DNA of 6,464 nucleotides from a candidate division Zixibacteria bacterium RBG_16_43_9. GTDB lineage: Bacteria > Zixibacteria > MSB-5A5 > RBG-16-43-9. How positions within the stretch are numbered: the first letter of the stretch is position 1; each line of letters starts with the position of its first letter. A model generated the notes under the pieces. It was not told where the DNA came from and did not search any database. It saw only the letters and a list, made by a program, of their open reading frames with translations. Location: the NCBI GenBank assembly GCA_001775355.1, contig MEWM01000026.1:2097-8560 (forward strand), in the 5' to 3' direction. Positions 1 to 6,464 of the stretch are shown here, one piece after another. The translations under genes were made by a program, and so were the position numbers.

Positions 1-1649
1 TTGAAGCCTCAACTGGCTCTTTGGGTCAGGGGTTGAGCATTGCGAATGGAACAGCCTTAGCGGCGAAATTAGATAAGAAGGATTATCATGTTTATGCTTT
101 AACTGGAGACGGAGAACATCAGGAGGGACAGATCTGGGAGGCGGTTATGGAGGCAGGGCATTATAAATTGGATAACCTCATCAATATCATAGATAAGAAC
201 CGCCTGCAGATAGATGGCTGGGTGGAAGAGGTAATGAACATTGACCCGATCGTGGATAAGTATAAGGCTTTTAACTGGAACGTCATAGAAATAGATGGGC
301 ATAATATGAAGGAGATTTTGGAAGCTTTTGAGAAGGCCAGAAACTTCAAAGGGAAACCCTCAGTCATAGTTGCGCATACGGTCAAGGGCAAAGGGGTAAG
401 TTTTATGGAGAATGTAGCAGGCTGGCACGGAAAATCGCCAGTTTGCGAACAGATGGACAAGGCTTTAGAGGAGTTAGGACTTCAAAAGAAACTGGACCGG
501 GACAGGCTTTTCAAAAAAGCGGACGATTATCAGGCTAAAGTCTCTGTGGAATTGGAAGCGAAAATGCCCAAATTCAAAAAGGATTATTTCTGGAATAAAC
601 AGCCGAACATGAAAGTGAAGATGGACCCAACCAGATTAGGATTTGGCAGGGCTTTGGAGGAAAAAGGTGATGACGAGAGGATCATCTGTTTGGGTGCAGA
701 TATCTCTGGCTCTATTGCTATAAGCCAATTCTATGAAAAACATCCTGAAAGGAAAAGAAGGTTTTTGAGTATGGGGATTGCTGAGCAGAGCGGAACCGGA
801 GTTGCAGCTGGTTTGGCCAAAGAAGGCAAGCTTCCTATCTTTGGTACCTATGGGGTTTTCGCTGCGGGAAGGAACTTAGACCAGCTCAGAACAACGGTTT
901 GCTATGGCAATTTCAACGTCTTCATTGCAGGCGCTCATGGTGGGGTATCGGTGGGTCCGGACGGAGCCACCCATCAGGCTCTGGAAGATCTCTTCCAGAT
1001 GTGCGGGCTTCCCAATATGCACGTGTCAGTCCCTTGCGATTCCATCGAGACAAAAAAAGCAACTGAGTTTTTGCTGTTCAATGTAAAAGGGCCCAAGTTC
1101 TTAAGGTTCGCCCGGGAGGCAACCCCGATAGTCACTTTCGACGATACTCCATTTGTTTTTGGTGAGGCGAATATAATCAGGTATAGAGGAGAGGAGCAGG
1201 AGTTCATTCATGCTTTTGAGACCATGCTCTCCTCCCAGTATAAATCTGAAAACGAGGATTTGGCTATAATCGCTTGTGGGCCCGAGGTGCCTGAGGCGAT
1301 GAGAGCCGCCTGGATTTTGAAAGAAGACTTCGGGATTGAAACCAGGGTGGTGAATTTACATACCCTGAAACCTTTGGACAAGAAAACGATTATAAAAGCA
1401 GCTCTGGAGACTGGAACCGTCATCACAGCAGAGGAGCATCAGGTCGGGGGTTTAGGAAACTGGGTCTCCTCTGCCATTCTGGAGGCAAAAGAGATCTATA
1501 AAAAGCCTGTCCTGTTCGGAATGATCGGGGTCAAAGACCGATTTGGAGAATCAGGCCAACCCTGGGAGCTGATCAAGGAGTTCGAAGTATCAGCCGAGCA
1601 CATCGCCCAGAAGGCGAAAGAGCTTTACGATTTGAAAAAAAGCTCTTGA
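1..1649 (+). CDS. tkt: Transketolase, single-chain form, 5'-truncated by window edge
   Basis: Transketolase is the thiamine-diphosphate (ThDP) enzyme that moves two-carbon ketol units between sugar phosphates in the cytoplasmic pentose phosphate pathway. The reading frame is already open at base 3, where it reads [12 protein letters not shown], the conserved transketolase motif, so the TTG at 21 is internal and the true start lies left of the window. The ThDP/Mg motif runs from GDG (105-113) to the Asn of DKN (198-200), with the family spacing. A lysine-rich linker (about 480-625) leads to the pyrimidine-binding domain beginning TRLGFGRAL. The catalytic Glu lies in GIAEQ (Glu at 783-785), followed by the family block [15 protein letters not shown]. 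The C-terminal domain has EEHQVGGLG. About 548 residues are present; the family is usually 620-670, so roughly the first hundred are missing. Both halves, which are separate subunits in many bacteria, are fused here. An insertion in the C-terminal domain is described under findings. Confidence 0.96.
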   Translation, partial: EASTGSLGQGLSIANGTALAAKLDKKDYHVYALTGDGEHQEGQIWEAVMEAGHYKLDNLINIIDKNRLQIDGWVEEVMNIDPIVDKYKAFNWNVIEIDGHNMKEILEAFEKARNFKGKPSVIVAHTVKGKGVSFMENVAGWHGKSPVCEQMDKALEELGLQKKLDRDRLFKKADDYQAKVSVELEAKMPKFKKDYFWNKQPNMKVKMDPTRLGFGRALEEKGDDERIICLGADISGSIAISQFYEKHPERKRRFLSMGIAEQSGTGVAAGLAKEGKLPIFGTYGVFAAGRNLDQLRTTVCYGNFNVFIAGAHGGVSVGPDGATHQALEDLFQMCGLPNMHVSVPCDSIETKKATEFLLFNVKGPKFLRFAREATPIVTFDDTPFVFGEANIIRYRGEEQEFIHAFETMLSSQYKSENEDLAIIACGPEVPEAMRAAWILKEDFGIETRVVNLHTLKPLDKKTIIKAALETGTVITAEEHQVGGLGNWVSSAILEAKEIYKKPVLFGMIGVKDRFGESGQPWELIKEFEVSAEHIAQKAKELYDLKKSS

Positions 1650-1660
1650 TTTGATTTTTG
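1618..1660 (+). terminator. Possible weak intrinsic terminator at the transketolase stop
   Basis: A perfect 9-bp inverted repeat, AAGAGCTTT (1618-1626) and AAAGCTCTT (1639-1647), has a 12-nt loop and overlaps the transketolase stop codon. It is followed by a T-rich stretch (about 1650-1663) interrupted by G and A. The stem has only three G:C pairs and the T tract is imperfect, so termination would be weak. It could also be a chance by-product of the coding sequence. Confidence 0.3.
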
Positions 1661-1817
1661 TTAAGGGTAAAACATAGATGGGCTGTTTTGTTTTCAGGAA
1701 GACTAATAACCAGATAATCCGGTTCACAACTTTTTTCTTTTTTTTGAACACGAAAAGAGGATTTGAGATCATGTCACAAAAAAATCTTTTTAAGATTCAA
1801 CCAATAAAATTTAAACC

Positions 1818-1826
1818 AGGAGAGGG
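1818..1826 (+). promoter_or_regulatory. Ribosome binding site that decides the start of the TldD-like gene
   Basis: The sequence AGGAGAGGG lies 4-8 bases upstream of the ATG at 1831. The frame is also open from ATGs at 1678 and 1771, but a start at 1831 has the best Shine-Dalgarno site and puts a normal signal peptide at the N-terminus. The ATG at 1771 has a lesser AAGAGG-type site about ten bases upstream and cannot be fully excluded. Confidence 0.7.
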
Positions 1827-1830
1827 TTTT

Positions 1831-3555
1831 ATGTCTTATCTCAAAATTAATTCCCATCGGCTAAAAAGTTGTAAAAAGAAAGGGCTTTTATTTTTAATCT
1901 TTTTGTTCTTGCATTATTCCACCTCAAGCTTTGCGGCTCAGGAAAGTCCAGTCCTCAAGTCGATGGAAAAAGAGCTTTCCCGGTGCTTCAGCAGTTTAAG
2001 CCAGGAAAAGCCAGCACCTTTATACTTCTTAAGCTATGAGATCACCGATATAGACCGGACCACGCTCTCTGCCAGCTACGGAGCGATCAAAAGTGAGGAC
2101 CAGGATCGTTCCAGGTTTTTAGATGTAGACGTACGAGTCGGAACCCCTCAGTTAGATAATACCCACGAAATCCGGGGAGAATTCGACTTCTCCAGATATT
2201 TTCAGGAGCCGGTGAGGATTAGTCTGGAAGATGATGAAGGGGCTATCCGGGAAAGGTTGTGGCTGGAGACCGAAAGAAGATTCAAGGAAGCCCAGGAGAG
2301 ATACACCAAGATTCTGACTAATAAGGCGGTGAAAGTGGCAGAGGAGGATACTTCCCGTGACTTCTCCGCAGAAAAACCCCAGGTCTTTTTAGGAGACAAA
2401 GCTCAATTGAAATTAGATCTTCTGGCCTGGAAAGAAAAGTTAAAAAAATTTAGCCAAGCCTTTAAAAAAAATCCTGAAGTATACCGCTCCTTCGTCAGTC
2501 TGGATCTACAGAGTGTCAATAAATACCTGGTTAACAGTGAAAAGACCAAAATAGAACAGGGGAATAATTACATCCGCTTATCCCTGCACTGCGTGACCAA
2601 AGCTGAAGATGGGATGGACCTTTACCGGTACGAGGTCTTCGATGTGGATAAAATGGAAGATCTGCCTTCAGATGAGAAGATCAACCAGTCGATTCAGGTT
2701 TTGATCGATGAGCTTTTAGCCTTGCGGAAAGCTCCTCTGGTGGAACCATATACCGGGCCAGCAATCCTTATGAACCGGGCAAGCGGGGTATTTTTCCACG
2801 AGATCTTTGGTCACAGAGTCGAAGGGCATAGGCAGAAAAGCGAGATGGAAGGGCAGACCTTTACCAAGAAAGTCGGTCAGAAGATACTTCCGGATTTCAT
2901 CTCGGTCTATGATGATCCCTCTTTGGGTCAGTATAATAAAACTTTTTTGAGAGGATATTATGAATATGATGACGAAGGGGTGAAGTCTCAAAAAGTCACT
3001 GTGGTTAAAAATGGAGTCTTGGAGAACTTTTTGATGTACCGCTCCCCGATCAAAAACTTTCCCCAGTCCAATGGACATGGAAGAAGAGAACCTGCACATC
3101 CCTGCGTAGCCCGACAGGGGAACTTGATGGTCATCTCTGACAAAACCGTCTCTTACCCCCGGCTCAGGGAGCTTTTAATTGAGGAATGTAAAAAGCAGGG
3201 GAAGCCCTACGGGCTGATCTTCAAAGACATTGCCGGAGGGTACACCTCAACCCAGAGGTACGGAGCCCAGACCTTTAAAGTCATTCCTTTATTCGTCTAT
3301 CGGGTCTACACTGATGGCAGGCCGGACGAGGTGGTAAGAGGAGTAGATATTGTAGGAACTCCTTTAACTTCCTTTTCCAAGATTATCCTAACTGGAGATG
3401 ACTATGCCGTTTTCAACGGGACCTGTGGGGCAGAATCAGGTATGGTGCCGGTATCCGCAGTTTCGCCCAGCATTTTGGTCTCGGAGATAGAGGTGGAGAA
3501 GAAATTCAAACAACAGGACAGGCCGCCGATTCTACCTCCGCCTGCTCATCAGTAA
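1831..3555 (+). CDS. Exported TldD/PmbA-family metallopeptidase (catalytic member of a pair)
   Basis: This is a 574-residue protein of the TldD/PmbA (TldD/TldE) metalloprotease family. Known members in enteric bacteria degrade unfolded peptides and help mature microcin B17; the substrate here is unknown. Residues 1-35 look like a Sec signal peptide: a basic start (HRLKSCKKKG), a hydrophobic core (LLFLIFLFL), then SFA/A as a likely cleavage site. There is no lipobox, so the product should act outside the cytoplasm. The zinc motif is H323-E-I-F-G-H328, and the expected Cys ligand is C532 in GTCGAESG. Other TldD-type blocks are DDEG, NGHGRRE (414-420) and GGYTSTQRYGA (near 469-479). It ends in a proline-rich tail, PPILPPPAHQ. 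It is longer than cytoplasmic TldD (about 480) because of the leader and a larger N-terminal region. The downstream gene follows after 28 bases and is paralogous, so the two probably form an operon and a complex. The family call is firm; the physiological role is unknown. The start was chosen by ribosome binding site and leader; 1771 and 1678 are in-frame alternatives. Confidence 0.92.
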   Translation: MSYLKINSHRLKSCKKKGLLFLIFLFLHYSTSSFAAQESPVLKSMEKELSRCFSSLSQEKPAPLYFLSYEITDIDRTTLSASYGAIKSEDQDRSRFLDVDVRVGTPQLDNTHEIRGEFDFSRYFQEPVRISLEDDEGAIRERLWLETERRFKEAQERYTKILTNKAVKVAEEDTSRDFSAEKPQVFLGDKAQLKLDLLAWKEKLKKFSQAFKKNPEVYRSFVSLDLQSVNKYLVNSEKTKIEQGNNYIRLSLHCVTKAEDGMDLYRYEVFDVDKMEDLPSDEKINQSIQVLIDELLALRKAPLVEPYTGPAILMNRASGVFFHEIFGHRVEGHRQKSEMEGQTFTKKVGQKILPDFISVYDDPSLGQYNKTFLRGYYEYDDEGVKSQKVTVVKNGVLENFLMYRSPIKNFPQSNGHGRREPAHPCVARQGNLMVISDKTVSYPRLRELLIEECKKQGKPYGLIFKDIAGGYTSTQRYGAQTFKVIPLFVYRVYTDGRPDEVVRGVDIVGTPLTSFSKIILTGDDYAVFNGTCGAESGMVPVSAVSPSILVSEIEVEKKFKQQDRPPILPPPAHQ

Positions 3556-3572
3556 ATATTGGTGCAAAAAAA

Positions 3573-3578
3573 AGGAGG
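3573..3578 (+). promoter_or_regulatory. Strong ribosome binding site of the second TldD-like gene
   Basis: A consensus AGGAGG sits five bases upstream of the ATG at 3584, inside the 28-base gap after the preceding stop codon. The short gap and strong site support co-transcription with independent, efficient translation of the second gene. Confidence 0.85.
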
Positions 3579-3583
3579 ATAAA

Positions 3584-5338
3584 ATGAATAACAGGAACAG
3601 AAATCAATTAATCTTAAAGTTTTCCTTATGGATGGCTTTGGTTCTTCTGGTCTTGACTTCTCTTCCTCTGGCTTTAGCCCAGACCTCTGAAGATGTTGTC
3701 TTTAAAGCCTTAGAGGATGAACTTTCTAGGACAGTTCAAAAATTGAAAATGGAAAACTTGGATAAACCTTATTATGTGGGATATGTGCTCACCGAATTTC
3801 AGGATTTTGAGTTAGACGGTTCTTTCGGCACTATTTCCCGCAAGGAGGATAGTAAAAAAAGATATTTAACAGTTGACCTTCGGGTGGGCGACTATGCCTT
3901 CGACAACACTAACTTCATTGGTGACTGGTTTGGACTGTATCAGCAACCTGCAGAGCTTACTTTAGAGGATAACTATGAGGCGTTAAGGCAGGAGATCTGG
4001 CTGGCTACAGACCAGGCTTACAAAAGGGCTTTGGAAAAACTCGCCCAGAAAAAAGCCTATGTTCAGACCAAAACCATTACTGACCTGCCTGAAGACTTTT
4101 CTAAGGAAAAGCCTTATACTGAGATCGAGCCAAAAGTAGATTTGAGCATAGACCAAAGTTACTGGGAAAAGGGGGTAGAGGATCTTTCAGCGATTTTCAA
4201 GGGTTTTCCTCTGATCAACGATTCAGACATTAAATTTAAAGCAGTGGCGATCAACAGATATTTCTTGAACAGCGAAGGATTTAAGAACCGCAAGGGAAGT
4301 TCTCTTATAGTCTTAGAAGCATCCGCTTCCACCCAGGCAGAGGATGGACAGAATGTCTATGATTTTGAAACCTTCTATGCCCGGGACTTGAAAGATTTTC
4401 CTGAAAAAGAAAAGATAAAAGAAAAGATAAAAGAGCTTGCCCAGAAGACTTTAGATTTATCCAGAGCAGAACAGATTGCAGAATATGTTGGTCCGGTGAT
4501 TTTTACCGGGCAGGCCTCAGGCGAGTTTTTCCGGCAGCTTTTAGCGGCAAACATATCTTCTCCCCGCACCCCTCTTTTGGCAGACGAGAGGTTAGCCGGC
4601 ATGGTTCAGAAAAGTAAACTTTCAGGAAAGCTAAATCGAAGAATACTCCCTTCTTTTTTTAATGTAGCGGACGATCCCCTGACTGACGATTGGAATGGCA
4701 TACCTCTGATCGGAGGATATAAAATTGACGATGAAGGGGTCCTAGCTCAGAAAGTCTCCTTGGTGGAGAAAGGTAAATTGATGAATCTATTTATGAGTCG
4801 GATTCCGACTAAGAAAATAAAACAGAGTAACGGGCATGCCCGGGGGAGCGCTATGATACCTACTGCGGGGCGGCAGGCTAACCTTTTTATCATCCCGGAG
4901 GAGAAAACAACTTTCCAGACTTTGAAGTCAAGATTGTTAGAATATTGTAAAGATATGGGCTTGGAATATGGAGTTATTATCACCAAATTGAGGGATAAGA
5001 ATTTCCGCTTGGAAACAGACCCCAATACAGATTTGACCTCAGTCCAATTACAGGCAGACCTTTGTTTTCCGGTGGAAGCTTATAAAGTCTATGTAAAAGA
5101 TGGGAAAGAAGAGCTTATAAGAGGTCTGGAATTTGAGGGGACAACCGTCAGAGCTTTGAAAGATATCTCTGAGGCTGGAGACGATGCTTACGTTTATAAC
5201 TTTCTTTTAGGGCACAATTTCGAGCTTCCGGTATCTATTGTGGCGCCTTCAATTTTGGTGGAAGAATTAGAGTTGAAGAAGACAGAAGCTAAACCCTCTA
5301 AGCCGCCTATTTTGAAAAGCCCTTTTGCAGAGAAATGA
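3584..5338 (+). CDS. Exported TldD/PmbA-family protein lacking the metal site (TldE-like partner)
   Basis: This 584-residue protein is a paralogue of its upstream neighbour. Both share the N-terminal block ending in VRVG with a following DNT, the GxxxxDDEG segment, SNGHxR, RGxxxxGT, PVSxVxPSIL and a PPIL tail. Residues 1-32 form a clear Sec signal peptide (core LWMALVLLVL, cleavage ALA/Q), with no lipobox. Where the neighbour has HEIFGH, this protein reads R317-Q-L-L-A-A322, and the region of the distal Cys ligand reads FLLGHNFELP with no Cys. All four metal-site residues are therefore gone, and it should not be a zinc peptidase itself. In the cytoplasmic TldD/TldE complex only TldD carries metal, so by analogy this is probably the structural or substrate-shaping subunit of an extracytoplasmic heterodimer. 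That partnership is inferred from gene order and homology. The frame is intact with no sign of decay, so it is not a pseudogene. A short charged repeat, EKIKEKIK, lies at 276-283. Confidence 0.9.
   Translation: MNNRNRNQLILKFSLWMALVLLVLTSLPLALAQTSEDVVFKALEDELSRTVQKLKMENLDKPYYVGYVLTEFQDFELDGSFGTISRKEDSKKRYLTVDLRVGDYAFDNTNFIGDWFGLYQQPAELTLEDNYEALRQEIWLATDQAYKRALEKLAQKKAYVQTKTITDLPEDFSKEKPYTEIEPKVDLSIDQSYWEKGVEDLSAIFKGFPLINDSDIKFKAVAINRYFLNSEGFKNRKGSSLIVLEASASTQAEDGQNVYDFETFYARDLKDFPEKEKIKEKIKELAQKTLDLSRAEQIAEYVGPVIFTGQASGEFFRQLLAANISSPRTPLLADERLAGMVQKSKLSGKLNRRILPSFFNVADDPLTDDWNGIPLIGGYKIDDEGVLAQKVSLVEKGKLMNLFMSRIPTKKIKQSNGHARGSAMIPTAGRQANLFIIPEEKTTFQTLKSRLLEYCKDMGLEYGVIITKLRDKNFRLETDPNTDLTSVQLQADLCFPVEAYKVYVKDGKEELIRGLEFEGTTVRALKDISEAGDDAYVYNFLLGHNFELPVSIVAPSILVEELELKKTEAKPSKPPILKSPFAEK
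4409..4432 (+). repeat. Two perfect tandem copies of a 12-base unit inside the second TldD-like gene
   Basis: The unit GAAAAGATAAAA occurs at 4409-4420 and again at 4421-4432. It is in frame and encodes EKIK twice, within a charged, probably helical stretch before the conserved YVGPVIFTG segment. It probably arose by slippage or local duplication and does not disturb the frame. Confidence 0.7.
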
Positions 5339-5363
5339 TAATTTTATAAAAAGAGAGCAACCT

Positions 5364-5391
5364 TTCACATACATAGGCTACATCATATTTG
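5364..5391 (+). promoter_or_regulatory. Tentative promoter for the aminotransferase gene
   Basis: The 93-base spacer after the TldD-like pair contains TTCACA (5364-5369, one mismatch to the -35 consensus) and, 16 bases on, TATTTG (5386-5391, three matches to the -10 consensus). A start near 5398 would leave a leader of about 34 bases before the ATG at 5432. The match is poor at -10. Readthrough from upstream is equally possible, because no convincing terminator is seen in the spacer. Confidence 0.2.
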
Positions 5392-5421
5392 ACAAGGTAT
5401 CCACTGCTTGATTAAAAAACT

Positions 5422-5426
5422 GGAGG
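5422..5426 (+). promoter_or_regulatory. Ribosome binding site of the aminotransferase gene
   Basis: GGAGG lies five bases upstream of the ATG at 5432. It favours this start over the in-frame ATG at 5450, which has no such site at the right distance. Confidence 0.8.
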
Positions 5427-5431
5427 ATAAG

Positions 5432-6464
5432 ATGAGATTAGCCCAGAGGATGTCGCGCTTGGGAACTGAAACCGCTTTTGAGGTTTTAGCCAAAGCCAAA
5501 AAATTAGAGAAAGAGGGGAAGGAGATCATTCATTTGGAGATCGGGGAGCCGGACTTTAACACTCCCCAGAACATCACCGAGGCGGCTATCGAAGCCTTAA
5601 AAGAAGGGTATACCCATTATGGTCCTTCTGCTGGTCTGCCTGAGTTAAGAGAGGTGATCGCCCGTTATGTGGCTGATACCCGGAAGATTTTAGTGGACCC
5701 AGATGAGGTGGTAGTTACCCCTGGGGGTAAGCCCATAATGTTTTTTTCCATCTTGGCGTTAGTGGATGAAGGGGATGAGGTGATCTATCCCAATCCCGGG
5801 TTTCCTATTTATGAATCGGTGATCGAGTTCATCGGAGCCAAGCCAGTTCCGATACAGCTGCGGGAGGAGAACGACTTCAGGTTAGACATAGATGAGTTGA
5901 AGAAGTTGGTAACTTCGAGAACCAGGATGATAATCATTAATTCTCCACAGAATCCCACAGGCGGGATTCTGACCTTAGAGGATTTGAAAGCAATTGCTGA
6001 TGTCGCCATTTCTAAAAATATCTATGTTCTCTCAGACGAGATCTATTCGCGGATAATCTATGAAGGGAAACCTCACAGTATTGCCTCTCTGCCGGATATG
6101 AAAGAAAGGACCATAATCTTGGATGGGTTTTCCAAAACCTATGCCATGACTGGTTGGAGGATCGGGTACGGGGTGATGAACAAAAGTTTAGCCCCTCACA
6201 TCGCCAGGCTTATGACCAACAGTAACTCCTGCACTGCGAGTTTCACCCAGCGGGCAGCCATTGAAGCTATAACCGGGGATCAGAGTGAAGTGGACAAGAT
6301 GGTTAAAGAGTTTAAAAGACGAAGAGATGTGATTGTTAAAGGGCTTTGTGATTTCCCCAAGCTTTCCTGCTCCTCTCCCAAGGGTGCTTTCTATGTTTTT
6401 CCGAATGTGAAAAAGATCGGATGGGATACCAAAAAATTAGCAGATGCGCTTTTGAACGAAGCCG
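5432..6464 (+). CDS. PLP-dependent class I/II aminotransferase (aspartate aminotransferase-like), 3'-truncated by window edge
   Basis: This is a fold-type I pyridoxal-phosphate aminotransferase, which transfers an amino group between an amino acid and a 2-oxo acid in the cytoplasm. The visible 344 residues begin MRLAQRMSRLG and include the substrate-side loop EIGEPDFNTP, the THYGPSAGLPELR block, and N174-P-T-G. They also include D202-E-I-Y205, whose Asp pairs with the PLP pyridine nitrogen and whose Tyr contacts the cofactor. The PLP-binding Lys is K235 in GFSKTYAMTGWRIGY, with R243 as a phosphate ligand. Compared with the usual 385-400 residues, about 45-55 are missing at the C-terminus, including the conserved Arg that binds the substrate carboxylate. 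The order of motifs resembles the class Ib aspartate aminotransferase group. However, the segment after the first PLP loop reads PNPGFPIYES, where typical class Ib aspartate enzymes have a Tyr-Trp pair. The amino donor is therefore unsettled; aspartate, alanine or aromatic substrates are possible. It follows the TldD-like pair after 93 bases on the same strand, with no obvious functional link. Confidence 0.93.
   Translation, partial: MRLAQRMSRLGTETAFEVLAKAKKLEKEGKEIIHLEIGEPDFNTPQNITEAAIEALKEGYTHYGPSAGLPELREVIARYVADTRKILVDPDEVVVTPGGKPIMFFSILALVDEGDEVIYPNPGFPIYESVIEFIGAKPVPIQLREENDFRLDIDELKKLVTSRTRMIIINSPQNPTGGILTLEDLKAIADVAISKNIYVLSDEIYSRIIYEGKPHSIASLPDMKERTIILDGFSKTYAMTGWRIGYGVMNKSLAPHIARLMTNSNSCTASFTQRAAIEAITGDQSEVDKMVKEFKRRRDVIVKGLCDFPKLSCSSPKGAFYVFPNVKKIGWDTKKLADALLNEA

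Noticed and set aside
161..460. A 99-codon minus-strand frame, and other short opposite-strand frames over the transketolase and aminotransferase.
   Set aside because: All overlap strongly conserved coding sequence on the + strand and show no independent motifs.
1707..1745. AACC/GGTT mini-hairpin followed by the T-rich tract as an intrinsic terminator.
   Set aside because: The stem is only four pairs with a nine-base loop, and six bases separate it from the T tract, so it is far too weak.
1831..1935. Cys14 in the first leader as a lipoprotein attachment site.
   Set aside because: It lies in the basic n-region before the hydrophobic core, not after it in a lipobox.
2716..3099. A 127-codon open frame on the minus strand.
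   Set aside because: It lies wholly within the conserved metal-site region of the TldD-like gene, its translation shows no recognisable domain, and it has no supporting context. It is a shadow of the real gene.
3584..5338. The second TldD-like gene as a decaying pseudogene, given its lost catalytic residues.
   Set aside because: The frame is intact over 584 codons, with a strong ribosome binding site, a clean signal peptide and well-kept non-catalytic blocks. This fits a retained non-catalytic subunit better.
5389..5417. A perfect TTGACA (5389-5394) as the -35 box of an aminotransferase promoter.
   Set aside because: The -10 position at 17 bases spacing is only TTAAAA, and the implied start would fall on the ribosome binding site, leaving no usable leader.
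1..6464. tRNA or rRNA genes, CRISPR arrays, insertion sequences, attachment sites or riboswitches.
   Set aside because: Coding sequence fills nearly the whole window, and the spacers (180, 28 and 93 bases) show no such structures by eye.

Overview
The window is a compact bacterial segment with four protein genes, all on the + strand. The first and last genes are cut by the window edges. By eye the base composition is in the mid-40s % GC with AT-rich spacers. Three of the four genes have purine-rich Shine-Dalgarno sites close to the start (the start of the fourth lies outside the window), and two of the products have Sec-type signal peptides. This points to a bacterium. Nothing here names the phylum; an uncultured lineage is plausible, but that is inference only.

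Layout: (1) positions 1-1649 hold most of a single-chain transketolase, missing roughly its first hundred residues. (2) 1650-1830 is an AT-rich spacer, with an inverted repeat at the transketolase stop codon that may be a weak terminator. (3) 1831-3555 encodes an exported TldD/PmbA-family metallopeptidase with the zinc motif HEIFGH and the distal Cys ligand. (4) 3584-5338, 28 bases downstream and with its own strong ribosome binding site, encodes a second exported TldD/PmbA-family protein. It is clearly a paralogue of the first but has lost the HExxxH motif and the Cys. (5) 5339-5431 is a short spacer. (6) 5432-6464 is a class I/II PLP-dependent aminotransferase that runs off the right edge.

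The most notable content is the tandem TldD-like pair. It looks like a two-gene unit encoding one catalytic and one non-catalytic subunit, echoing the TldD/TldE heterodimer, in which only TldD carries the metal site. Unlike those cytoplasmic proteins, both members here carry export signals, and the inactive member resembles its TldD-like neighbour, suggesting local duplication. The transketolase (pentose phosphate/carbohydrate metabolism) and the aminotransferase (amino-acid metabolism) are ordinary housekeeping enzymes with no evident functional link to the pair. There are no RNA genes, mobile elements or CRISPR arrays that I can support.
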